From Streptosporangium roseum DSM 43021 (GTDB taxonomy: Bacteria; Actinomycetota; Actinomycetes; Streptosporangiales; Streptosporangiaceae), in assembly GCF_000024865.1 (NCBI RefSeq), contig NC_013595.1, positions 7,440,001 to 7,504,000 on the forward strand: DNA of 64,000 bases. Direction: 5' to 3'. Shown piece after piece: positions 18,612 to 28,084 of the stretch. The notes beneath the pieces were generated by a model. That model did no database searches. It worked only from the letters and a program-made list of their open reading frames with translations, and was not told the origin of the DNA. Every line of letters starts with the position of its first letter. Within the stretch, counting starts at the first letter, position 1. A program made the position numbers and the translations under genes.

Positions 18612-19406
18612 TCAGGCGTCGCGCTCGGGGTCCAGCGGCGCCAGCAGGTCGTGCAGCTCCTCGAACAGGCCCGGCGCCGCGCAGAGCGTGAGCTCCGGGC
18701 TGGCCGCGCCGCCGTTCAGCCCGCCGAGCCTGGCCCCGGCCTCGGTGGCGACGAGGCCGCCGGCCGCGTAGTCCCAGACCTGCGGGCCCCGCTCGTAGTA
18801 GCCGTCCACCCGGCCCGCCGCCACCGAGCACAGGTCCGCGGCGGCCGACCCGGCCCGGCGGATGTCGCGTACGCGCGGCAGCACGTGGGCGAGCACCTCC
18901 GCCTGGATCTTCCGCCGTCCGGTCTCGTAGCCGAATCCGGTGGCGATCAGGGCCCGGTTCAGCGGCACGCCGGTGTTGCAGCGCAGCCGCTCCCCCGACA
19001 GCCACGCGCCCTCGCCTCTGGCCGCGGTGAAGACCTCGCCGCGGGGCACGACGTTGACCACCCCGGCGACGATCTCGCCGTCGACCTCGACCGCGATGCT
19101 GACCGCCCAGTCCGGCAGGCCGTACAGGAAGTTGACCGTGCCGTCGATCGGGTCCACGATCCAGCGGACGCGGCCGTCGCCGGTCGATCCGCCCTCCTCG
19201 CCGAGGATCGCGTCCTCCGGCCTGACCGCCTTGATCCTGGCGCGGATCAGCTCCTCGGAGGCCTTGTCCAGCGCGGTCACCACGTCGGTGGGGCTGGACT
19301 TGGTGGCCAGCACCTCGGGCCGGGCCGGGCGTTTGGCCAGGAGCATCTCCCCGGCCTCCCGGGCGATCTCCTCGGCCAGGTGGGCGAAGGTGCCTAGGGT
19401 CTCCAT
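18612..19406 (-). CDS. suhB: Inositol monophosphatase family protein (SuhB-like)
   Basis: 264 residues from the ATG at 19406 (GGGAGGAGGGG upstream); coding sense is lost further upstream. Both family metal motifs are present: ILGEEGG and the signature WIVDPIDGTVNFLYGLP, plus WDYAAGGLVATEAG near residue 205. It dephosphorylates myo-inositol-1-phosphate or a related sugar phosphate with magnesium, feeding mycothiol and phosphatidylinositol synthesis in actinobacteria. It corresponds to Rv2701c at the end of the conserved block. Confidence 0.93.
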   Translation of the reverse strand: METLGTFAHLAEEIAREAGEMLLAKRPARPEVLATKSSPTDVVTALDKASEELIRARIKAVRPEDAILGEEGGSTGDGRVRWIVDPIDGTVNFLYGLPDWAVSIAVEVDGEIVAGVVNVVPRGEVFTAARGEGAWLSGERLRCNTGVPLNRALIATGFGYETGRRKIQAEVLAHVLPRVRDIRRAGSAAADLCSVAAGRVDGYYERGPQVWDYAAGGLVATEAGARLGGLNGGAASPELTLCAAPGLFEELHDLLAPLDPERDA

Positions 19407-19443
19407 CGCCCCTCCTCCCTCGCTCTCGCGCGCTCCGCCGGGC

Positions 19444-21429
19444 TCACGAGAGCGACTCCGGCCGCTTCCACTCCCGGCCGAGAACGTGCTGGTCCAGGAA
19501 GGCGAGCACGGTCTCGTACCAGACCACGGCGTTGCCCGGCTTGAGCACCCAGTGGTTCTCGTCGGGGAAGTACAGGAACTTCGACTCCACCCCCGAGCGC
19601 TGCAGGTCCCACCACAGGCGCAGGCCCTCGCCGATCGGCACCCGGTAGTCCCTGTCGCCGTGGATGACCAGCATCGGCGTGGAGATCTCCGCCAGGGACA
19701 GGTGCGGGGAGAGGCTGCCGTACAGCTCGCCGCCCGGGGTGCCGAACTCGCGCTGCCAGTACATGGGCGCGTCGGTGGTGCCGGCGAACTGGTCCAGGTG
19801 CCAGAGCGAGGCATGGGTGACGATCGCCTTGAACCGGTCGGTGTGCCCGGCGACCCAGTTGGCCATGTAGCCGCCGAACGAGCCGCCCATGGCGGCGGTC
19901 CTGGTGGCGTCGACCTCCGGCAGCTCCAGCGCGGCGTCGGTGATCGACATCAGGTCGGCGTGGGTGCGCGGGCCCCAGTTGGCCCAGCCGCGCCGGATCA
20001 TCTCCGAGCCGTACCCGGTGGACAGGCACGGGTCGGGCAGCAGTACGGCGTAGCCGTGCTGCGCCATGATCCACGGGTTCCACCGCCAGGACCAGTCGTT
20101 CCAGCTCGACAGCGGCCCGCCGTGGATCCACAGCAGGAACGGTGCCGGGTTCTCCGCGGAGGCCCCCTCGGGCAGCACCAGCCAGCCCCGGACCGTCGCG
20201 CCGTCGTCGGCGGTCACGGTCACCTCGGTCAGGGTGCCGGGCAGCTCCAGCTCGGGGGCCGGGGAGGCCAGCTCCTCGACCGTGCCGCCGGCGGTGACGC
20301 GGACCGGTCCCGCGGCGCGGTCCACGGCGCTGCGCAGCGCGTAGACGGCGCCGTCGGGCGCGACGTTGAGCGACAGGTAGGCGGCGTCGTCCGGGGTGAG
20401 CCGTACCGGCTCGGAGCCGTCGGCAGGAACCTGGAAGATCGGGCGGCGGCCCTGGTGGTCGGCGGCCACGTACAGGGAGCGCGAGTCGGGGGCCCAGGCG
20501 ATGTCCGCCGGCCACAGCCCGCCGCCCGCGGCGTGCCCCTCTCCGGTGGCCAGATCCACGATCCACAAGGTGGTCTCGGGGATCCGCGAGGTGTCGGCGT
20601 GGTTGCCGCGCACGCACGCGACCAGGCGGCCGTCGGGAGAGACCTTGACCGGGCCGTCGAAGTCGTGGCCGTCCTGCTCGGCCAGGATCCGCTGGGCTCC
20701 GGCGTCGGCCGTCGCGATCGCCACCAGCCGGGAGCGGAGCTCGCCCGCCGGCAGCGGCACCGACCAGGTCGTCACGACCGTCCCGCCGTCGGGGGTCACG
20801 TCGTAGGAGGCGTTGGTCAGCGCCTTGCCCGGCTGCGGGGTGAGGTCCCTGACCTCGGTCAGCCGCTCGTCGTCGCCGAGGATCCCGGCGAACAGCCGGG
20901 GCTCGCCGGGGCCGAGGTCGTGATCCCAGTAGCGCACCGGGGAGCTCTCGTGCAGGATCGCGCTGATCCCGGCCTCCTTGCGGGTCTTGCGCCGCTCGTC
21001 CTCGGTGGCCTCGTCACCGGGCAGGACGTCGGAGCCGAAGACCACGCTCTGGCCGCCGGTCGCGAATCCGGCCACGCCTCCGGGCCTGGACGCGATCTGC
21101 CTGGCCTCGCCACCGGCCGCGGGCAGCAGCCAGAGCGCCGGGGTCTCCTCGTCGCTGTCCTTGACGGTCGGGTCGGGACGGCGCGAGCCGAAGAGGAGGT
21201 CGCCTGCCGCGGTGAACTCCGCTCCGGCCTCGCCCTTGACGGACCTGGTCAGCCGGTACGGCCTGCGCCCGTCGAGGGGGATCTCCCACAGCGAGGTCCC
21301 GTAGGACTTGCCGTCGGGGTTCAGTGCCTGCACCACGCTGACCAGGCGGGTTCCGTCGGGGGAGAGCCGCAGGGATGCCACCCGCGGTACGCCGACATAA
21401 TCGCGAATGTCATTGAAAGGGGTCACCAT
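19444..21429 (-). CDS. S9 family prolyl-oligopeptidase-type serine peptidase
   Basis: 661 residues, ATG start with GAGGTAGG upstream. The N-terminal ~400 residues form a WD40-like beta-propeller with repeated SPDGTRL-type blades. The C-terminal alpha/beta hydrolase domain has the nucleophile in GGSFGGY (Ser517), an acid in HGDRDYRVP (Asp594) and His626 in DENHW. No signal peptide is visible, so it is cytosolic. Acylaminoacyl-peptidase or dipeptidyl-peptidase activity is likely. It is 37 bp upstream of the inositol monophosphatase gene, probably co-transcribed. Confidence 0.93.
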   Translation of the reverse strand: MVTPFNDIRDYVGVPRVASLRLSPDGTRLVSVVQALNPDGKSYGTSLWEIPLDGRRPYRLTRSVKGEAGAEFTAAGDLLFGSRRPDPTVKDSDEETPALWLLPAAGGEARQIASRPGGVAGFATGGQSVVFGSDVLPGDEATEDERRKTRKEAGISAILHESSPVRYWDHDLGPGEPRLFAGILGDDERLTEVRDLTPQPGKALTNASYDVTPDGGTVVTTWSVPLPAGELRSRLVAIATADAGAQRILAEQDGHDFDGPVKVSPDGRLVACVRGNHADTSRIPETTLWIVDLATGEGHAAGGGLWPADIAWAPDSRSLYVAADHQGRRPIFQVPADGSEPVRLTPDDAAYLSLNVAPDGAVYALRSAVDRAAGPVRVTAGGTVEELASPAPELELPGTLTEVTVTADDGATVRGWLVLPEGASAENPAPFLLWIHGGPLSSWNDWSWRWNPWIMAQHGYAVLLPDPCLSTGYGSEMIRRGWANWGPRTHADLMSITDAALELPEVDATRTAAMGGSFGGYMANWVAGHTDRFKAIVTHASLWHLDQFAGTTDAPMYWQREFGTPGGELYGSLSPHLSLAEISTPMLVIHGDRDYRVPIGEGLRLWWDLQRSGVESKFLYFPDENHWVLKPGNAVVWYETVLAFLDQHVLGREWKRPESLS

Positions 21430-21503
21430 CCGAACCTACCTCGGACGTCGTCCCCGGTCGCGCATCCAGATGGACGCCTCTGTGCGGGCAACGGGGTGGG
21501 ACC

Positions 21504-22532
21504 ATGCCGGAGAATGCCCCTGCATGCGGTTTGATGAATGCCATGGGGACTTACGACGCGTTGCTCGTCGTCTCGTTCGGGGGGCCGGAGAAGCCTGACG
21601 ACGTGATGCCGTTTCTGGAGAACGTGGTGCGGGGCCGGGGGATCCCGCGTGAGCGGCTGCTGGAGGTCGAGGCGCACTACCAGCGTTTCGGCGGGATGAG
21701 CCCGATCAACCAGCAGTGCCGCGACCTGATCGCCGCGATCGAGCCGACCATCGACCTGCCGGTCTACTGGGGGAACCGCAACTGGCATCCCTACCTGGAG
21801 GACACGCTCCGCCAGATGGCCGCCGACGGCGTCCGCCGGGCGGCGGCCTTCGTCACCGCCGCCTACAGCTCGTACTCGGCCTGCCGGCAGTACATCGACG
21901 ACATCGCCCTGGCCAGGGCCGCGGTCGAGGGCGCGCCGGAGATCGTCAAGCTCCGGCACTACTTCGACCATCCCGGCTTCGTCGCGGCCATGGTGGACCA
22001 CACCCGCGCGGCCCTGGAGGAGCTGCCGGCCGAGCACAGGGACGCCGCGCGCCTGGTCTTCACCGCGCACAGCATCCCCGTCTCGATGGCGGCGACGTCC
22101 GGGCCGGGTGGCGGGGCGTACGAGGCGCAGCTACGCCGGACGGCCTCGCTGATCGCCGCCGGGCTGGGCGGCGACCGGCCGTGGGACCTGGTCTGGCAGA
22201 GCCGCAGCGGCGCCCCGCACATCCCGTGGCTGGAGCCCGACGTCTGCGACCACCTGGGCGGGATCGACGCCCCCGCGGTGGTGCTGGTGCCGATCGGTTT
22301 CGTCTCCGACCACATGGAGGTCGTCTACGACCTCGACGTGGAGGCCGCGGAGCTGGCCGGGAAGATCGGCCTGCCACTGGCCAGGGCCGCCACCGCGGGC
22401 ACCCACCCCCGGTTCGTCGCGATGGTCGGCGAGCTGCTGGCCGAGCCGGAGCCGGTCGCCTGCGCGGCCACCTGCTGCCCCGCCCCGGCCCGCCGTACCG
22501 CCCCGGCGCCGGGGGCCGGCCGTCACGGGTAG
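21504..22532 (+). CDS. hemH: Ferrochelatase (coproporphyrin III type)
   Basis: 342 residues from the ATG at 21504 (GGGGTGGGA upstream); an in-frame ATG at 21543 directly before YDALLVVSFGGPE is the alternative. The family core includes FGGMSPINQQ, VYWGNRNWHPY, FTAHSIPVSM with the metal-binding His, and a late acidic PIGFVSDHMEVVYDLD. C-terminal cysteines C320, C324 and C325 fit the [2Fe-2S] cluster ligands known in actinobacterial enzymes. In this phylum the enzyme inserts iron into coproporphyrin III (CpfC). Its 3' end overlaps the convergent transglycosylase gene by 10 bp. Confidence 0.94.
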   Translation: MPENAPACGLMNAMGTYDALLVVSFGGPEKPDDVMPFLENVVRGRGIPRERLLEVEAHYQRFGGMSPINQQCRDLIAAIEPTIDLPVYWGNRNWHPYLEDTLRQMAADGVRRAAAFVTAAYSSYSACRQYIDDIALARAAVEGAPEIVKLRHYFDHPGFVAAMVDHTRAALEELPAEHRDAARLVFTAHSIPVSMAATSGPGGGAYEAQLRRTASLIAAGLGGDRPWDLVWQSRSGAPHIPWLEPDVCDHLGGIDAPAVVLVPIGFVSDHMEVVYDLDVEAAELAGKIGLPLARAATAGTHPRFVAMVGELLAEPEPVACAATCCPAPARRTAPAPGAGRHG

Positions 22533-23812
22533 GCGCGGGCGTAGCCCAGGGAGATGGACATGACCTTGCTGACATACGACCAGGAGTGGTTGTAGAACCA
22601 GATGGCCTTCTCCAGCTTCTTGCCGCCCTGCCCGGCGCCGTTGGCGCACAGGTAGTTGGCCGCCGAGGGGACGGCGTCGTAGGGGCTCCAGATGTCGGCG
22701 ACGCCGTCGCCGTCGCCGTCGACGCCGTAGGCCTTCCAGGTGGCGGGCATGAACTGCATGGGGCCCTGCGCGCCCGCCGAGGACGGCCCGTTGTTGCGCC
22801 CGTGCGAGCTCTCCACCTGGCCGATCGCGGCCAGCACCGTCCATGACAGGCCCGGGCAGACGGCGGCCGACCTGCGGTACAGATCCAGGTAGCTGCCGGG
22901 CCGTCCGACCGCCACCTGCCGGGGCGCCCGCGGCTGCTTGGCGGTGGTCTTGCCCGTGGTCTTGGCGGTGGTCTTGCCTGTGGCGGGCCTGTCCGCGGCG
23001 CTCTTGTCCGCGGCGGCCCGCGCCGTACGGCCGCCGCCCACCGTGACCACCTGCGCGCCCGAGCCGAGCAGCCTGCGTACCCCGGCGTTCAGGGCGGTCG
23101 CCGCCTTCTCCGGGCCGTGCACCAGCAGTGCCACGCCCGGCAGCAGCCCGAGCCGCCGGCCGGTCTCCATGCCGACCAGGCCGTCCACGCCGGGCAGGCC
23201 GAACGAGGCGGACGCCGCGACCCGGAGCCGGGGGCCGCCGTCCACCTGGTACTCCGATCCGAGGACCAGCCCGAAGCGGCGCACCGCCGAGCTGTCGGCG
23301 ACGAACTCCCCCTGGGTCAGCGCGCTCCACACCCTGGGCTGCTCGGCCACGGCCTTCGGCGCCCAGGCGCGGAACCGCGCCGGGTCGACCGCGAGCAGGT
23401 TGAGCCCGGCCCCGGAGATCCTGACCGCCCCGCCGTCGAAGGAGTCGATCTTCTCGACGTGCTTGAGCTGGGAGATGTCCTCCTTGGTCTGCTGGGGCAG
23501 GCTCGCCTGGGAGATCACCAGCAGCCGGGGCGGGGTCAGGGTGATCCCGGGACCGCCGGTGGCCGGGGTCACCGGGGTCACCGGGGTCACCGGGGCCGCG
23601 GAGGGCGCCGGGGTCGGCCCGGCCGTCGGGGGGCCGGCCAGCGGGGCGAGTCCGGCCAGGTCGGGGAGGTCGGACTCGGCGGCGGTGGCCGTGAGGGAGC
23701 CGGCGGGACGGGTGGCGAGGAACACCGCGCCGACGACGACCGCGAGCGCGGCCACGATGGCGATCATCGTGACGAACGCCCACAACCGGGGAAGATGCGA
23801 CACCGCGCTCAC
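22523..23812 (-). CDS. Membrane-anchored lytic transglycosylase
   Basis: 429 residues. An N-terminal transmembrane anchor (about 10-33) is followed by a Pro/Thr-rich linker with PVTPVTPVTP, a globular region of about 170 residues unlike the catalytic domain, a Lys/Thr/Ala spacer (KTTAKTTGKTTAK), and a C-terminal SLT domain. The SLT domain has the catalytic Glu in AAIGQVESSHG, then GAQGPMQFMPATW and a DGDGDGVADIW loop resembling a calcium site. It cleaves peptidoglycan outside the membrane. The middle domain may position the enzyme. Its 3' end overlaps hemH by 10 bp on the other strand. Confidence 0.9.
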   Translation of the reverse strand: MSAVSHLPRLWAFVTMIAIVAALAVVVGAVFLATRPAGSLTATAAESDLPDLAGLAPLAGPPTAGPTPAPSAAPVTPVTPVTPATGGPGITLTPPRLLVISQASLPQQTKEDISQLKHVEKIDSFDGGAVRISGAGLNLLAVDPARFRAWAPKAVAEQPRVWSALTQGEFVADSSAVRRFGLVLGSEYQVDGGPRLRVAASASFGLPGVDGLVGMETGRRLGLLPGVALLVHGPEKAATALNAGVRRLLGSGAQVVTVGGGRTARAAADKSAADRPATGKTTAKTTGKTTAKQPRAPRQVAVGRPGSYLDLYRRSAAVCPGLSWTVLAAIGQVESSHGRNNGPSSAGAQGPMQFMPATWKAYGVDGDGDGVADIWSPYDAVPSAANYLCANGAGQGGKKLEKAIWFYNHSWSYVSKVMSISLGYARAYP

Positions 23813-23929
23813 GTTAGCTCCAAGAAGCCGTGATGTGTGCCATTGCGTGGAAAATGGCTTGCCGAGCAGCGGTTCGATACGAAATCGTCGGTACGATCTA
23901 CGCCTGAGGTGTGCAAGGGGGAGCTGTCA

Positions 23930-25120
23930 GTGGTCGGGCCGTACCGGGGGTTGTTCAGCACTCCCGGCGTCAAGGGTTTCGTGATCGCCGGATTCGTCGG
24001 GCGGATACCGATGTCGATGCTCGGCCTCGGCATCATCCTGCTCATCGAGGCCCTCACCGACTCCTTCGCCATGGCGGGCGCGGTCGCGGCCACCGTCAAC
24101 GTCTCCTACGCCGTCGCCGCGCCCCTGACGGGACGCCTGGTGGACAGGTTCGGCCAGGCCAGGGTAATCGTCCCGCTCACCCTGGCACACGGCACCGCGC
24201 TGACGGGCCTGATGCTCTGCGCGGAGTTCGGGGCGCCCGCGTGGAGCCTGTTCGCCACCGGCGTCCTGGCCGGCGCGAGCGCGGTGTCGCTCGGCTCGCT
24301 CGTGCGGGCCCGCTGGTCCCACCTGCTCGCGGGGTCCAGCAGGCTTCACGCGGCGTTCTCCTTCGAGTCGGTCGCCGACGAGGTCGTCTTCGTCGGCGGG
24401 CCGGCGCTGGTCACCGCCCTGGCCACCATGGTCAACCCCTACGCCGGCCTGATCGTCGCCCTGGTCTGCACGATCGCGGGCACCCTCGCCTTCGCGATGC
24501 AGCGCGGCACCGAGCCACCGGTCAACCGGGGCGAGAGGCACTCCGGCAGCCCGATCACCATCCCCGGGGTCGCCCTGCTGTCGTGCGTCTTCCTGGCGAT
24601 GGGCGCGGTCTTCGGCTCGGTCGACCTGATCACGGTGGCCTTCGCCGAGGAGCACGGGGCCAAACCCGCCGCCGGCCTGCTGCTCGCCGCGTTCGCGGGC
24701 GGCAGCCTGGTCTCCGGCCTCTGGTACGGCGCGCGGCAGTGGAAGCTCTCGCTGCGCAGCCGGTTCGTCCGCGCCATCGGGGTGTTCGCGGTCGGCCTGA
24801 CCCCGATCGCCCTGATCGGCGACGTCAGGGTCATGGCTCCGGCGCTGTTCCTCGCCGGGCTGGCCATCTCCCCCACGATCATCACCGGCTACACGCTGAT
24901 CGAGCGGCTGGTCCCGGCCCGCCTGCTCACCGAGGGCATGTCGTGGGTCTCCACCTCGGTCGGCTTCGGCGTGGCGCTCGGCGCCTGGGCGGGCGGCCGC
25001 CTCACCGACGCGTTCGGCGCCTCCAACGCCTACGGCTTCTCCTTCGCCTGCGCCATACTCGCTGTGATCATCGGTGTCGGCGGCTCCGCCTGGCTGCGGA
25101 CCCCTGTTCCCCAGCAGTAA
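23930..25120 (+). CDS. Major facilitator superfamily transporter
   Basis: 396 residues from the GTG at 23930, preceded by AAGGGGGAG. Twelve hydrophobic segments are predicted; a GRLVDRFGQARVIV loop between TM2 and TM3 is the MFS signature. FSFESVADEVVFVGGPALV in mid-protein is typical of drug- or sugar-efflux-like MFS proteins of actinobacteria. The substrate is unknown. It is 98 bp upstream of the lactone oxidase gene in the same direction, possibly one operon, though the gap could hold a promoter. Confidence 0.88.
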   Translation: MVGPYRGLFSTPGVKGFVIAGFVGRIPMSMLGLGIILLIEALTDSFAMAGAVAATVNVSYAVAAPLTGRLVDRFGQARVIVPLTLAHGTALTGLMLCAEFGAPAWSLFATGVLAGASAVSLGSLVRARWSHLLAGSSRLHAAFSFESVADEVVFVGGPALVTALATMVNPYAGLIVALVCTIAGTLAFAMQRGTEPPVNRGERHSGSPITIPGVALLSCVFLAMGAVFGSVDLITVAFAEEHGAKPAAGLLLAAFAGGSLVSGLWYGARQWKLSLRSRFVRAIGVFAVGLTPIALIGDVRVMAPALFLAGLAISPTIITGYTLIERLVPARLLTEGMSWVSTSVGFGVALGAWAGGRLTDAFGASNAYGFSFACAILAVIIGVGGSAWLRTPVPQQ

Positions 25121-25218
25121 TCATGAGTATTGTTCACATTCGCGGAAGAAGCGAGGGTGGACCGGTAACCACAGCATGAACATGCGTGCTTCTTGACGCC
25201 GACAGGCAAGGAGCATGC

Positions 25219-26535
25219 ATGAGCGAGATCTTCCGCAACTGGGCCGGGAACAAGTCCGTCACCCCGGCGGAGGTCCGCGCGCCCTCGTCGGCGGAGGAGG
25301 TGGCGCGGGCCGTACGGGACGCCGCCGCGTCGGGACGCCGGGTGCGCATGGTCGGCACCGGGCACTCCTTCACGGGGGTCGCGCTGACCGACGGCATGCT
25401 GCTGCGGCCGCACGCGCTGACCGGCATCCGGGAGACCGGCGACGGCTGGGTGACGGCGGCGGCCGGGACGCCCCTCAGCGTGCTGAACGAGGAACTCCAC
25501 CGGATGGGCCTGGCCCTGGCGAACATGGGCGACATCACCGCCCAGACCCTGGCCGGAGCCATCCAGACCGGCACCCACGGCACCGGCAGGGACGTCGGCG
25601 GGCTGGCCGACCAGGTGACGGGGCTGGAACTGGTCCTCGCCGACGGCGAGATCGTCACGGTCTCCCGCGGCGGCACGGGGAAGATCCGCGACGGAGTGAG
25701 CGAGCAGGACCTGTTCGACGCGGCCCGGGTCGGCCTGGGCGCGCTCGGCGTGGTGACCGCGGTGACCTTCCGGGTGGAGCCGTCGTTCCTGCTGCGCAGC
25801 ACCCGGCAGCCGATGACGCTGACCGAGATCCTCGGCTCGCTCGACGCGATCACCGCGGACAACGAGCACCTGGACTTCTTCTGGCTGCCGCACACCGACA
25901 CCTGCCTGACCAAGCGGAACAACCGGAGCCCGGGGCCGGCCGACCCGCCGAGCGCGTTCAGGCACTGGCTGGACAACAAGTTCCTGGAGAACACCCTGTT
26001 CGGCGCCTTGTGCGGGGTCGGCGGGCGCTTCCCCCGCGCGATCCCCCGGCTCAACGCGATCTCGGCGGCGGCGCTGTCGGCCTCGACCCACACCGACACC
26101 TCGTACAAGATCTTCACAAGCGTGCGGGACGTGCGTTTCCTGGAGATGGAGTACGCCGTCCCGCGCGAGCACCTCGGCCAGGCCCTTCGCGAGACCCGCG
26201 ACCTCGTGGAACGGAAGGACTGGAAGATCACCTTCCCGATCGAGGTGCGGGTCACCCCGGCAAGCGACGCCTGGCTGTCCACCGCCTACGGCAGGGAATC
26301 GGCCTACGTCGCCTGCCACATATACCGGCCGACGCCGAACCCGGCCTACTTCGAGGGCGTCGAGGAGATCATGACCAGGCTGGGCGGCCGCCCCCACTGG
26401 GGCAAGCTCCACACCCGCGACGCGGGCTACCTGGCCACGGTCTATCCCCGGTTCGGCGACTTCCGGACCCTGCGGGACCTGCTGGACCCGGAACGCGTGT
26501 TCACCAACGACTACCTGGACACCGTCCTGGGCTGA
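25219..26535 (+). CDS. FAD-linked D-arabinono-1,4-lactone oxidase family enzyme
   Basis: 438 residues from the ATG at 25219 (AAGGAG five bases upstream). PCMH-type FAD domain: the flavin motif VGTGHSFTGVALTDGMLL at 48-65, then GDITAQTLAGAIQTGTHGTG. The C-terminal ALO domain ends in HWGKLHTRDAGYLATVYPRF and DPERVFTNDYL. The family oxidises sugar lactones or alditols (AldO, L-gulonolactone dehydrogenase Rv1771). The exact substrate is not deducible. No signal peptide, so cytosolic. Confidence 0.92.
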   Translation: MSEIFRNWAGNKSVTPAEVRAPSSAEEVARAVRDAAASGRRVRMVGTGHSFTGVALTDGMLLRPHALTGIRETGDGWVTAAAGTPLSVLNEELHRMGLALANMGDITAQTLAGAIQTGTHGTGRDVGGLADQVTGLELVLADGEIVTVSRGGTGKIRDGVSEQDLFDAARVGLGALGVVTAVTFRVEPSFLLRSTRQPMTLTEILGSLDAITADNEHLDFFWLPHTDTCLTKRNNRSPGPADPPSAFRHWLDNKFLENTLFGALCGVGGRFPRAIPRLNAISAAALSASTHTDTSYKIFTSVRDVRFLEMEYAVPREHLGQALRETRDLVERKDWKITFPIEVRVTPASDAWLSTAYGRESAYVACHIYRPTPNPAYFEGVEEIMTRLGGRPHWGKLHTRDAGYLATVYPRFGDFRTLRDLLDPERVFTNDYLDTVLG

Positions 26536-26547
26536 TCCCGCCGTGCC

Positions 26548-27507
26548 TCACTGGTCGCCGGCGGGGTCCTGCCGGTCCGGCACGCCGCTGGGCAGACCGC
26601 CCTGCTCGGGGGCGACCGTCTCGCTCGGGGGCGGCGAGGCGGCCGGCTCCTCGCCGGGCTCCGGCGACGGGTCGACCTGGGTGGGGCCGGACGTCGGGGC
26701 CGAGGTCGGGTCCTGGGTGGGCGTCGCGGGAGGGGTGGGCTCCGGGGTGGGCTCCGTCGTCGGCGGCTCCGTCCGCCCGGAGTCCGCGGTCGCGGCCGGC
26801 CCGGGAGTCCTCTCGGGCGCCGACGGCGGGGGGAGCGGGCTGGCCGGCTTGGACGTCTTGACCCGCTCGGGGGCCTTCTTCCGCTCCCCCGCGCCCGGGT
26901 TGAGGCTGGTGCCCGAGCTCTGCTCGCCCTTGAGCGTGCTCGACACGGGCTGCCCGGTGAGCCCCTCGAACCCCAGGATGACCCCCATGCTCACCGTGAA
27001 CGTCACCACCGCCGTCACCGCCAGCATCCAGACCTTGACACGGGGGCCGCCGGTGATCCTGGGCAGCTCGGCGGTGGCCGGGTTCACGTCCACCACGACG
27101 AGGTCGTCGAGGCTGTTGACGCTCTCCGCCGGGGCGCCGCCGACGGCCGGGAACACCGAGGTCGGGGCGTCCGGGTCCACCGGGGCGGGCCTGCCGGCCT
27201 TCCCCGCCGGGACCTCCTCCCGTACGGTGGCCTGCACGGCCGTCGCCAGCTCTCCCTTGCCCTCCACCTTCTTGGGCGGATCGTCGTCGGTCTCGTGCGC
27301 CACCAGGAGGGTGAGCTGACTGCCGGTCCGCTTGAGGTAGTGGGTGTAGACGGCCCCGCCGACCGTGCTCCCCACGCTCATCACGGCCGCACCGATCACC
27401 GTCCCGGCGACCCCCAGGTACGACGCGGCCACCGCGGCCGTCATCGTGGCCAGAGCGCCTCCCACGATCTGCGGCACGCTCAGATCGAACCTCTGCTGGC
27501 CGCCCAT
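26548..27507 (-). CDS. Two-helix membrane protein with long Pro/Thr/Glu tail
   Basis: 319 residues. An N-terminal hydrophobic region (about 13-55, LGVAGTVIGAAVMSVGSTVG) resembles a glycine-zipper hairpin. A polar stretch follows, then a single transmembrane helix near 167-190 (WMLAVTAVVTFTVSMGVILG). The last 130 residues are disordered and Pro/Thr/Glu-rich (PPTTEPTPEPTPPATPTQ), probably spanning the cell wall. I recognise no named domain. Divergent from sepH across a 577-bp gap and convergent with the oxidase gene, so it is a lone transcript. Confidence 0.75.
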   Translation of the reverse strand: MGGQQRFDLSVPQIVGGALATMTAAVAASYLGVAGTVIGAAVMSVGSTVGGAVYTHYLKRTGSQLTLLVAHETDDDPPKKVEGKGELATAVQATVREEVPAGKAGRPAPVDPDAPTSVFPAVGGAPAESVNSLDDLVVVDVNPATAELPRITGGPRVKVWMLAVTAVVTFTVSMGVILGFEGLTGQPVSSTLKGEQSSGTSLNPGAGERKKAPERVKTSKPASPLPPPSAPERTPGPAATADSGRTEPPTTEPTPEPTPPATPTQDPTSAPTSGPTQVDPSPEPGEEPAASPPPSETVAPEQGGLPSGVPDRQDPAGDQ

Positions 27508-28084
27508 TCCCCGAATCAGTCCCTTCTCACAAGCTTTCGGTAAAGGGGTGCGTAAAGGCTCCCTCCGAAGAATGACGCATCCGCGTGTCCTGTTGTTCCT
27601 GTGACCTGTGCGACAGGCAGATTCGCAGACGCCCCGCGCAGCCCAACCCCGAGGGAGTACGCCGGAGATGACATTCTCCCGCCGTTCGCACCAACCGCCG
27701 CTCTACGCCACACCGGCCGTCGTGACCGCCGGTCGCGGTGACGGCACGGCCCCCACCGGCTCGCCTCCGCGCGCCCGCGGCGGCATGGCCCGCCGCCCGG
27801 AGACCGGCGGGCAGGCCTCGACGTCATCTCCTGGCTCTTGTCCCAAGTCCACGACGGCACAGGGAGTTATTCGGGAGAATCCGTCGTGGACCCTGAACGT
27901 GCTGCTCCACACCGGTACCCGTAAGTAGATGAATGGAGCAAATGTGACCGGCGTCACATCGCTGCGAGCCCCATCCAGGAAGGCGATGTTCGGACATGCC
28001 GGGTACGGTGCTGGCAGGCAACCGGCACACGCGAGAGACTCAAGGGTCCGGGGGAAGATTGAGCACGACGACGAAGGGACTCGC
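27508..28084. other. 577-bp divergent intergenic region upstream of sepH
   Basis: It holds promoters for two divergent genes and one clear palindrome (the CRP-like site at 27943). A plus-strand open frame starting at the ATG at 27668 (86 codons) lacks convincing codon bias and any recognisable feature, so I do not call it a gene. No RNA gene or repeat was seen. Confidence 0.5.
27943..27958. promoter_or_regulatory. CRP-like operator upstream of sepH
   Basis: TGTGA-N6-TCACA, here with CCGGCG in the centre, is a full match to the CRP/FNR-family consensus, including the mycobacterial Rv3676 site. It is 127 bp upstream of the sepH start and 436 bp from the divergent membrane-protein start. Control of sepH by cAMP-CRP is inference. 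Confidence 0.55.

Noticed and set aside
27668..27928. An 86-codon frame upstream of sepH
   Set aside because: It has a weak ribosome site, mixed codon use and no recognisable feature; more likely sepH upstream DNA.
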